The notes under the pieces: generated by a model | The model's input: only the letters and a program-made list of their open reading frames with translations | What the model was told of the DNA's origin: nothing | Database searches by the model: none | Source: an uncultured Eubacterium sp. | GTDB lineage: Bacteria; Bacillota; Clostridia; Lachnospirales; Lachnospiraceae | Direction of reading: 5' to 3' | DNA length: 17,757 nt | NCBI GenBank assembly: GCA_947573465.1 | Contig: CANPET010000013.1 | Span: 1 to 17,757, forward strand | Program-made: the position numbers and the translations under genes | In this document: one piece after another, positions 8,801 through 13,956 of the stretch | How the letters are laid out: every line of letters starts with the position of its first letter | Position numbering within the stretch: position 1 is the stretch's first letter

Positions 8801-10382
8801 CTTTGATTTGCCGGATATGATATGCCCGCACTGTGGTGAAAAACTGAAGAAAGACGGTCTGGAGATTCCTTTTGAGACATTCCTCGGATTTGGTGGAACA
8901 AAAGAGCCGGATATCGACTTGAACTTTTCAGGAGAATATCAGGCAAATGCTCATGCTTATACAGAGGTAATGTTTGGCAAGGGGCATACATTCAGAGCAG
9001 GAACCATTACGGGTGTAGCAGATAAGACTGCTTTTGGATATGTGAAGAATTATTTTGATGACCATAATGAAGTAAAAAGAATGGCAGAGATTGATAGAAT
9101 TGCCAGAGGATGTACTGGTATCAGAAGAAGTACGGGACAGCATCCGGGTGGTATCGTTATTGTTCCAAGAGATAAAGAAATCTATGATTTTACACCAATA
9201 CAGAAACCGGCAAATGATATGAGTGTAGATACAATTACAACACATTTTGAATATCATGCGATTGATGCCAATCTGTTGAAACTGGATATTCTGGGACACG
9301 ACGATCCTACGATGATCCGCCGGTTAGAAAAACTCACAAATACGAATGTACAGACAGATGTACCTTTTGATGATAAGAAAGTAATGTCATTGTTTTTAAG
9401 CCCGGAGGCTCTTGGAATTACACCTGATGATATTGACGGATGTCCTATCGGAACGTTAGGTCTTCCGGAACTTGGTACAGATTTTGTTATTCAGATGTTG
9501 GTGGATACAAAACCTACCAAGATAGCAGACCTGCTTCGTGTTTCGGGATTGTCTCATGGTACGGACGTATGGCTTGGAAATGCCCAGACGCTGATTCAGG
9601 AAGGAAAGTGTACAATTTCTACGGCTGTATGTACCCGTGATGATATCATGGTTTATCTGATGGACAAAGGTATTGAGCCACAGGTCAGCTTTGATATTAT
9701 GGAACATGTGCGAAAGGGAAGAGGACTTCTGACTTATAAAGATAAGGAAACCGGAGAGGAGCGCCAGGAAGAGGATGTTATGCGGGAACATAATGTTCCG
9801 GATTGGTATATCTGGTCCTGTAAAAAGATTAAATATATGTTCCCTAAAGCCCATGCAGCTGCCTATATTATGATGGCTCTTCGTGTGGCGTGGTATAAGG
9901 TATATCATCCATTGGCATATTATGCTGCATTTTTTGGAATCAGGGCAAAAGCTTTTGATTATGAAACAATGTGTCAGGGAAAAGAAAAATTAGAGTATTA
10001 CATGGCTGAATTAAAGCGTAAGAAAAATAATCATGAAGCATCAAAGAAGGACGAAGATTCTTTAGGAGATATGAAGATTGTTTTAGAGATGTATGCCAGA
10101 GGATTCGAATTTCTACCGTTAGATATTTACACGGCAAAGGCCCATGATTTTCAGATTATTGACGGGAAATTAATGCCGAGTCTGGATACGATAGAAGGTT
10201 TGGGAGAAAAGGCGGCAGATGCATTAGTGGAAGCGGTGGCAGCCCAGAATGGACCTTTTGTTTCAAAGAATGATTTGAGAGAGAAGAGTAAATTAAGTAA
10301 GACGGTTATTGAGACAATGTCAGATTTGGGATTGTTAGATGGAATGCCGGAGGACAGTCAGTTGTCCATCTTCGACTTCTAG
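5862..10382 (+). CDS. polC: DNA polymerase III alpha subunit, PolC type
   Basis: Replicative polymerase of Gram-positive bacteria with built-in 3'-5' exonuclease. Domain order: N-terminal region (1-215), OB fold (about 218-330), PHP domain beginning ELHCHTKMSDMDG (His348, His350), inserted DEDD exonuclease starting VFDLETTGF (Asp445, Glu447) and containing HNADFDMSF, return of PHP, then polymerase core. The core has GSRGSVGSS (912-920), a zinc-binding pair CQKC (940/943) and CPHC (988/991), and the catalytic pair PDIDLNFSG (Asp1017, Asp1019). The C-terminus QLSIF (1500-1504) is a beta-clamp binding motif. At 1506 residues it is longer than the roughly 1440 of Bacillus, partly through a longer loop between the zinc cysteines. 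The start is TTG 5862, one base after the ispG stop, with GGAGG seven bases upstream; no nearby ATG competes. Confidence 0.97.
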   Translation: MEKKKFLEVFQNLTLSEELKSIFELVDITRITANSEHTKMRIYIESSRLIEKSAIFKVREELRKALRTGKKISIEIIEKYILSQQYTPENLFDIYKESIILELNESSPIIATMLKKAPTRFDESGRLVIDLESSIVSEARMKILKETIETIFRDRFDMPLEVRIEKRILNSHRYAERNARRLKNEVNVLLSKDEPQKEEEQKQAEKPKRPKKATYSDNPEVVYGRDFKFDADTQLCDVFEGTGETVVKGQVMTMDERETRTGKFIVTLEITDFTDSIAVKIFLGDENAKKEFTSKVKKKTFIRIKGVAMYDTYDRQVEISRVDGMKLIPAFSTEKRKDTAVDKRVELHCHTKMSDMDGVSECSAIVRRAFEWGHRAIAITDHGVVQAFPDAWHEYCDIKKECKKAGKECDFKVIYGVEAYLVDDLKDMIVHPKGQSLDDTYVVFDLETTGFSAKSDKIIEIGAVKVQAGKIIDRFSTFVNPEIPIPFRIEQLTSINDNMVINAPKIEEVLPKFMEFCNECVMVAHNADFDMSFISANCERQGLPCDFTIIDTVAMSRYLIIGLGRYKLDSVAKALGIVLDHHHRAVDDAECTALIFLKLCDMLRDKGIDNLDQVNEEGKQSTNLINKLPAHHAIILVKDLVGRVNLYKLISISHIDTFANKRPRILKSDYLKHCEGLMIGSACEAGELYQAILHGRPQQEIARLAEFYDYFEVQPLGNNDFMVKTGNPDIDNKKRFLVESREELKDINRKIIELGRKFNKMTVATCDVHFLDPEDEIYRRIIQFGQGFKDADEQAPLYLRTTDEMLKEFDYLGSDVAEEIVITNPNKIADMIDNISPIHPDKCPPVLENSEENLRKICFDKAHEIYGEDLPKIVEDRLEVELDSIIGNGYAVMYIMAQRLVWKSNEDGYLVGSRGSVGSSFAATMSGITECNPLAPHYYCQKCKSSFFEKEYRAPEGTDPEEIKKIQEIIAKEKAEGGIGFDLPDMICPHCGEKLKKDGLEIPFETFLGFGGTKEPDIDLNFSGEYQANAHAYTEVMFGKGHTFRAGTITGVADKTAFGYVKNYFDDHNEVKRMAEIDRIARGCTGIRRSTGQHPGGIVIVPRDKEIYDFTPIQKPANDMSVDTITTHFEYHAIDANLLKLDILGHDDPTMIRRLEKLTNTNVQTDVPFDDKKVMSLFLSPEALGITPDDIDGCPIGTLGLPELGTDFVIQMLVDTKPTKIADLLRVSGLSHGTDVWLGNAQTLIQEGKCTISTAVCTRDDIMVYLMDKGIEPQVSFDIMEHVRKGRGLLTYKDKETGEERQEEDVMREHNVPDWYIWSCKKIKYMFPKAHAAAYIMMALRVAWYKVYHPLAYYAAFFGIRAKAFDYETMCQGKEKLEYYMAELKRKKNNHEASKKDEDSLGDMKIVLEMYARGFEFLPLDIYTAKAHDFQIIDGKLMPSLDTIEGLGEKAADALVEAVAAQNGPFVSKNDLREKSKLSKTVIETMSDLGLLDGMPEDSQLSIFDF

Positions 10383-10385
10383 TGA

Positions 10386-10435
10386 GCAACGCACGCGATG
10401 AAGTACCTGAAGGGTACGGAATCGAGGTGCGTTGC
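10386..10435 (+). terminator. Extended stem-loop just after polC, possible terminator
   Basis: GCAACGCAC (10386-10394) pairs perfectly with GTGCGTTGC (10427-10435). Inside it, CGAT/ATCG (10396-10399 with 10421-10424) and GTACC/GGTAC (10403-10407 with 10413-10417, loop TGAAG) continue the stem with small internal loops. It begins three bases after the polC stop and is followed only by ATTTCTG. This makes it a clear RNA structure but a weak classical terminator. It may end the frr-polC transcript or protect its 3' end. Confidence 0.5.
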
Positions 10436-10463
10436 ATTTCTGATATAAATAATAGAATAAGAA

Positions 10464-10486
10464 AGCCACACCTCGGCGGTGTGGCT
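10464..10486 (-). terminator. Intrinsic terminator, best read on the minus strand after tRNA-Glu
   Basis: AGCCACACC (10464-10472) and GGTGTGGCT (10478-10486) form a perfect 9-bp GC-rich stem with loop TCGGC. On the minus strand the stem is followed by TTTCTTATTCTATTATT, a U-rich run fitting Rho-independent termination. On the plus strand it is followed by CCTAAAGG, with no U tract. It lies about 75 bases beyond the 3' end of the tRNA and would also limit read-through towards polC. Confidence 0.65.
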
Positions 10487-10500
10487 CCTAAAGGAAAATA

Positions 10501-10518
10501 CATCTTTTACAAAAGATG
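10501..10518 (-). terminator. Small 8-bp hairpin between tRNA-Glu and its likely terminator
   Basis: CATCTTTT (10501-10508) and AAAAGATG (10511-10518) are exact complements around a two-base gap. On the minus strand it is followed by TATTTTCCTTT. The AT-rich stem is weaker than the hairpin at 10464-10486, so it may be a tRNA-precursor processing structure or an auxiliary terminator. Confidence 0.35.
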
Positions 10519-10561
10519 CAAAATGAAAAAAATAAAAATAATAATAAAACAAAAAGAAAAA

Positions 10562-10633
10562 CAGCTCGTAGGGGAATTGAACCCCTGATTCCGCCTTGAG
10601 AGGGCGGCGTCTTAACCACTTGACCAACGAGCC
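10562..10633 (-). tRNA. tRNA-Glu, anticodon CUC
   Basis: On the minus strand a 72-base cloverleaf can be drawn. The acceptor GGCUCGU pairs with ACGAGCU (first pair G-U), followed by U8 G9 and a 3-bp D stem GUC/GAC around a ten-base loop with GG. The anticodon stem CCGCC/GGCGG has loop CUCUCAA, giving anticodon CUC for GAG codons. A 4-base variable region and T arm AGGGG-UUCAAUU-CCCCU complete it. The discriminator is G and CCA is not encoded, so CCA must be added afterwards. It is the only minus-strand gene in the window. Confidence 0.93.
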
Positions 10634-10652
10634 AAAAAAATGTTACTGTATT

Positions 10653-10680
10653 ATTATAACAGCAAAGTGAAATTTTGCAA
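10653..10680 (-). promoter_or_regulatory. Sigma-A promoter for tRNA-Glu
   Basis: On the minus strand TTGCAA (10675-10680) and a perfect TATAAT (10653-10658) are separated by 16 bases, with 19 bases from the -10 box to the first tRNA base. The -35 box matches TTGACA at four of six positions. The -35 box is within 20 bases of the start of the divergently transcribed dehydrogenase gene. Confidence 0.7.
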
Positions 10681-10698
10681 GACATTTTTGAAAGGAAT

Positions 10699-11526
10699 AT
10701 GAAATTTTTTATGGACTGGATATATGGAAAGACAATATTGATTACCGGAGCATCATCAGGACTAGGAAGAGCATTGACAGTTCAGTTGATAAGAGAGCAG
10801 AATTGTAAGGTGATTGGCATCGGACAATCAGAGGAAAAAATGAAAAGTTTAAAAGAAGAACTGACTTATTTAAGAGATGAGTTTGATTATAGAATATTTG
10901 ATGTAAGTGTACAGGAAAACTGGACTTTGTTTGCAGAAGAACTTCTGGAAGAGAATATACAGGTTGATTTGTTGGTAAATAATGCAGGAATGCTTCTACC
11001 TTTTGATAAATCGGTGAACTATACCGAAGAACAGGTTCATACTTGTATGGATATTAATTTCCATGGATGCAGGTATGCAATTAATGCGATGCTGCCAATT
11101 CTTCGTCAGTCTACTATGGCAGGAATTGTGAATGTTTCCAGTTCGGATGCTTTGGCTGCAATTATTGGAACAAGTATTTATAGTGCCAGCAAAGCAGCAT
11201 TGAAAGCATATACGGAGATCCTCATAGCAGAGCTTGGCAGAGAAATGTATATCGGATATGTTTGTCCGGGATTTATCAGAACGGATATTTTTAGAAATCA
11301 ATATGTTGTCTCCGAAAGCAGGTTGATAAAAATGGCATCTTCTAAAGTGGATAAGGTAGCAAAAAAGATTGTGAAGAAGATTGTAAAACAGAAGTCAAGA
11401 ATGATTGTGGGAAAAGATGCAAAGTTTATGAATTTCACATCAAAGTTTTTCCCCGTGCTGGGATTGAAGTTTTATGAGCAGATGATTAAACATTCGAAGA
11501 TAGAAATGTTTGAAAATGTTAGGTAA
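10699..11526 (+). CDS. Short-chain dehydrogenase/reductase (SDR), substrate unknown
   Basis: Classical SDR-family NAD(P)-dependent oxidoreductase with a Rossmann fold. The cofactor motif TGASSGLG begins at residue 16, LLVNNAGM has Asn94-Asn95-Ala-Gly, the catalytic Ser is about residue 148 in NVSSSDA, and the YSASK motif gives Tyr161 and Lys165. PGFIRTDIF follows as usual. The C-terminal region (about 205-275) is basic and less typical, with a run of Lys and Val (KVDKVAKKIVKKIVKQK) and no clear membrane segment. ATG 10699 (275 residues) has AAAGGA immediately upstream, with short spacing. A TTG at 10675 and an ATG at 10711 are alternatives. It stands alone between tRNA-Glu and the rimP promoter, so context gives no substrate. 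No strong plus-strand promoter is visible. Confidence 0.88.
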   Translation: MKFFMDWIYGKTILITGASSGLGRALTVQLIREQNCKVIGIGQSEEKMKSLKEELTYLRDEFDYRIFDVSVQENWTLFAEELLEENIQVDLLVNNAGMLLPFDKSVNYTEEQVHTCMDINFHGCRYAINAMLPILRQSTMAGIVNVSSSDALAAIIGTSIYSASKAALKAYTEILIAELGREMYIGYVCPGFIRTDIFRNQYVVSESRLIKMASSKVDKVAKKIVKKIVKQKSRMIVGKDAKFMNFTSKFFPVLGLKFYEQMIKHSKIEMFENVR

Positions 11527-11533
11527 CAAAGGG

Positions 11534-11562
11534 TTGACATCTTAATCTTGAGGTAGTATAGT
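11534..11562 (+). promoter_or_regulatory. Strong sigma-A promoter for the rimP-nusA-infB operon
   Basis: A perfect -35 box TTGACA (11534-11539) and a -10 box TATAGT (11557-11562; five of six consensus) are separated by the ideal 17 bases. It starts eight bases after the dehydrogenase stop. Transcription should begin near 11569, giving rimP a leader of about 120 bases. This is the clearest promoter in the window. Confidence 0.88.
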
Positions 11563-11588
11563 TACATGGTAAATATTGACTAAAGTAG

Positions 11589-11617
11589 AAGGAGCGAACC
11601 GCAAAGGTTCGCTCTTT
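11589..11617 (+). terminator. Leader terminator/attenuator upstream of rimP
   Basis: GAGCGAACC (11592-11600) and GGTTCGCTC (11606-11614) pair perfectly around the loop GCAAA. The stem extends by a G-U and two A-U pairs at its base and is followed by TTTATTAT. This is a convincing intrinsic terminator. It lies only about 20 bases after the expected start site of the promoter at 11534-11562 and 70 bases before rimP, so it should attenuate the rimP operon. Dehydrogenase transcripts would also end here. No competing antiterminator is obvious in the short upstream leader. Confidence 0.8.
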
Positions 11618-11688
11618 ATTATGTCAGCCGGATAAAATATTCATGAAGAGTAGAATATCTTTATTAGGGCAGAAAGGTAGAGGTTAAG

Positions 11689-12156
11689 GTGTCGAGAAAA
11701 GAAGAGTACGAATCAAAAACAGAAGCACTACTGATTCCTATCTTAGAAGAAAAAGGATATGAGATGGTAGATGTGGAATATGTAAAAGAGGGCAGTAACT
11801 GGTATTTAAGAGCCTTTGTTGACAAACCGGGAGGCATTACAATTAATGATTTAGAGGGTGTCAGCAGGAGGTTAAGTGATTTGTTAGATGAAAAGGATTT
11901 CATCAGCGATGCTTACATATTAGAAGTAAGCTCTCCGGGATTGGGGCGTCCATTAAAGAAGGACAGAGATTTTGACAGAAGTATCGGAGAAGAAATTGAG
12001 GTTCATCTGTATCGAAGCCTTAACGGAAATAAGCAGTATGTAGGACTGTTAAAGTCTTATGATAAAGATACAATTACTATCGAAGATGAAGATGGTAGTG
12101 AAATAAATTTAGACAGAGTAAATGTTTCGCTCGTCAAATTAACGATTGATTTTTAG
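11689..12156 (+). CDS. rimP: Ribosome maturation factor RimP
   Basis: RimP (YlxS/YhbC family) assists late maturation of the 30S ribosomal subunit in the cytoplasm. The 155-residue length is typical. Family features include LEEKGYEMVDVEYVKEGSNW, FVDKPGGITINDLEGVSRRL, and the highly conserved LEVSSPGLGRPLKKDRDF. These are followed by the C-terminal SH3-like domain (EIEVHLYRSLNGNKQYVGLL onward). The start is GTG 11689, with TAGAGG five bases upstream; no ATG in this frame lies nearby. It is first in the nusA-infB operon, the standard position, with its expression probably set by the upstream promoter and leader hairpin. nusA begins 16 bases after its stop. Confidence 0.95.
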   Translation: MSRKEEYESKTEALLIPILEEKGYEMVDVEYVKEGSNWYLRAFVDKPGGITINDLEGVSRRLSDLLDEKDFISDAYILEVSSPGLGRPLKKDRDFDRSIGEEIEVHLYRSLNGNKQYVGLLKSYDKDTITIEDEDGSEINLDRVNVSLVKLTIDF

Positions 12157-12171
12157 GAGGATATTGGAAAA

Positions 12172-13356
12172 ATGAACAAGGAATTAATTGCAGCATTAGA
12201 AGTGTTGGAAAAGGAAAAAGGAATTAGTAAAGAATCTTTATTTGAAGCAATTGAAAGTAATCTGGTTGTAGCTTACAAAAATAATTTTAACAAAGCAGAC
12301 AACGTGGCAGTAACGATGGATCGAGAAACAGGGGAATTCCATATCTATTCTCAAAAAACAGTCGTAGAAGAGGTGGAAAATACTGTTTCCCAGATATCAT
12401 TAGAAGATGCAAGAAATATTAAAGCATCTTATGATCTTGGAGATACAGTTAATATTGAGATACAGTCAAGAGATTTTGGGCGTATTGCAACACAGAGTGC
12501 AAAGAATGGTATCTTACAGAAGATCAGAGAAGAAGAGAGAAAGAGTCTCTATGAGCAGTATTATGAAAAGCAGGATGATATCATCACAGGTGTTGTCCAG
12601 AGAATTAGTGGAAGAAATATTAGCATTAATTTAGGCAAGGTTGATACAGTTCTTATGGAAAAAGAACAGTCAAAAGGAGAGTTCTTCAGACCAAATGACA
12701 GAATTAAATTGTATGTCACAGAAGTAAAGGATAATGGAAGAGGTCCTAGAATCACTGTATCAAGAACACATCCAAATCTTGTAAAGAGACTTTTTGAACA
12801 GGAAGTAACAGAAATTCAGGATGGAACTGTTGAAATTAAGAGTATTGCAAGAGAGGCAGGCTCCAGAACAAAACTGGCAGTATGGTCTAATAACGAAGAC
12901 GTAGATGCAGTTGGAGCATGTGTCGGTATGAATGGAGCCAGAGTAAATGCAGTAGTTGATGAACTTCAGGATGAGAAGATGGATATTATTAACTGGAGTG
13001 AAAATCCGGCAATTTTAATTGAAAATGCACTTAGTCCTTCAAAGGTTGTAGCAGTTCTTGCTGATCCGGATAATAAGGAGGCATTGGTAGTAGTTCCTGA
13101 TTTACAGTTATCACTTGCTATTGGTAAAGAAGGACAGAATGCAAGACTTGCAGCAAAACTTACAGGATTTAAGATTGATATTAAGAGTGAGTCACAAGCA
13201 AAAGCAGAAGGTATTCAATATGTATTTAACGAAGAAGACTACTATGATGATGAGTATTATGATGGTGAGTACTATGACGATGAATACTATGATGGAGAAT
13301 ATTATGATGATGAATACGATGCAGAAGCAGAAGTAGAGGAATCAGAAGAAGCATAG
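12172..13356 (+). CDS. nusA: Transcription termination/antitermination factor NusA
   Basis: RNA-polymerase-associated elongation factor that modulates pausing, intrinsic termination and antitermination. Domains in order: N-terminal polymerase-binding domain (about 1-125), S1 domain (about 134-200, with VVQRISGRNISINLGKVD), KH1 (about 230-280, with VGACVGMNGARVNAVVDEL), and KH2 (about 300-350, with LAIGKEGQNARLAAKLTG). As in other Firmicutes it lacks the two C-terminal acidic repeat domains of E. coli NusA. After KH2 it carries an unusual tail, residues 354-394, made of a repeated Tyr/Asp/Glu decapeptide. Start ATG 12172 has a strong AGGAGG 12-17 bases upstream. At 394 residues it is somewhat longer than Bacillus NusA because of the tail. 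Confidence 0.97.
   Translation: MNKELIAALEVLEKEKGISKESLFEAIESNLVVAYKNNFNKADNVAVTMDRETGEFHIYSQKTVVEEVENTVSQISLEDARNIKASYDLGDTVNIEIQSRDFGRIATQSAKNGILQKIREEERKSLYEQYYEKQDDIITGVVQRISGRNISINLGKVDTVLMEKEQSKGEFFRPNDRIKLYVTEVKDNGRGPRITVSRTHPNLVKRLFEQEVTEIQDGTVEIKSIAREAGSRTKLAVWSNNEDVDAVGACVGMNGARVNAVVDELQDEKMDIINWSENPAILIENALSPSKVVAVLADPDNKEALVVVPDLQLSLAIGKEGQNARLAAKLTGFKIDIKSESQAKAEGIQYVFNEEDYYDDEYYDGEYYDDEYYDGEYYDDEYDAEAEVEESEEA
13240..13323 (+). repeat. 30-base tandem repeat coding for a Tyr-acidic tail in nusA
   Basis: Codons for YYDDEYYDGE occur twice in tandem (13240-13269 and 13270-13299; residues 357-376). A partial third copy YYDDEYDA follows (13300-13323). The DNA copies differ at synonymous positions (TAC/TAT, GAT/GAC, GAG/GAA), so the peptide is more conserved than the DNA. 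Confidence 0.85.
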
Positions 13357-13366
13357 GAGATGGTAT

Positions 13367-13645
13367 ATGGGGCAGGTTAGAAAGATTCCGATGAGAACAT
13401 GTATTGGTTGCAGACAGTCAAAAGACAAAAAAGAACTAATTCGTGTAGTAAGGAATAAAGAAAATCAGATTTTTGTTGATTTAACAGGAAAACAAAACGG
13501 CAGAGGCGCATATATTTGTGCAGATGCAGATTGTTTAGAGAAAGCAATCAAAAATAAAGGGTTAGAAAAAACTCTGAAAATATCAAATGTCAGTGAAGAA
13601 ATAGTAGAAGCATTGAAAAAGCAGTTAGGAGAAATGGATGAATAA
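13367..13645 (+). CDS. rnpM: YlxR-family RNase P modulator RnpM
   Basis: Small YlxR/DUF448 protein of 92 residues encoded between nusA and infB in most Firmicutes. YlxR proteins have been described as RNase P modulators, which would act here on tRNA 5' maturation; this role is taken from the family. Hallmarks are IPMRTCIGCRQSKDKKELIR near the start and the conserved NGRGAYIC motif. Four cysteines (Cys12, Cys15, Cys51, Cys56) are placed as a possible metal-binding or redox set. Start ATG 13367 has AGGAGA six bases upstream. Its stop overlaps the next gene by eight bases, implying translational coupling. Confidence 0.92.
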   Translation: MGQVRKIPMRTCIGCRQSKDKKELIRVVRNKENQIFVDLTGKQNGRGAYICADADCLEKAIKNKGLEKTLKISNVSEEIVEALKKQLGEMDE

Positions 13646-13943
13646 AATATTTTCCATGGTTGGTCTGGCTACCAGGGCAGGTAAAACGGTCGCAGGGGAG
13701 TTTTCTGTAGAGAAGGCAGTCAAAACAGGCAAAGCATTTTTAGTATTGGTATCTCAGGATGCATCGGATAATACGAAAAAACTGTTTTTAAATAAATGTA
13801 AACATTATCAGATTCCGGTATTTGTATATGGAAGTAAAGAAGAGTTAGGAAATTCCACAGGAAATGGAGAACGTGCTTCAATTGCTATAATGGATGAAGG
13901 TTTTAGTAGAACAATCATAAATTTGTTAGAAGATAATCATTAG
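13638..13943 (+). CDS. L7Ae/L30e-family RNA-binding protein (YlxQ type)
   Basis: A 101-residue protein of the ribosomal L7Ae/L30e/Gadd45 family, the YlxQ-like gene usually found between ylxR and infB. It starts with MVGLATRAGKTVAGEFSVEKAV and continues LVLVSQDASDNTKKLF, typical of kink-turn-binding L7Ae relatives. The middle keeps KCKHYQIPVFVYGSKEELGN and the end is ASIAIMDEGFSRTII. The start ATG lies inside the end of rnpM, with AGGAG six bases upstream. The ribosome site of infB begins immediately after its stop. The bound RNA is unknown from the sequence; a ribosome or k-turn role is inferred from the family. Confidence 0.9.
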   Translation: MNKIFSMVGLATRAGKTVAGEFSVEKAVKTGKAFLVLVSQDASDNTKKLFLNKCKHYQIPVFVYGSKEELGNSTGNGERASIAIMDEGFSRTIINLLEDNH

Positions 13944-13956
13944 ACGGAGGTAGTAA

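Noticed and set aside
8701..8820. Intein or foreign insertion in polC between the zinc cysteine pairs
   Set aside because: The extra stretch is only about 20 residues, lacks intein splice motifs, and has the same composition as the rest of the gene.
10382..10588. Small plus-strand frame of 68 codons after polC
   Set aside because: It runs through three hairpins and into the tRNA, has no recognisable protein features and no good ribosome site.
11566..11583. Five-codon leader peptide (ATG GTA AAT ATT GAC TAA) at the start of the rimP leader
   Set aside because: It lies at or before the expected transcription start, has no ribosome site, and shows no run of regulatory codons.
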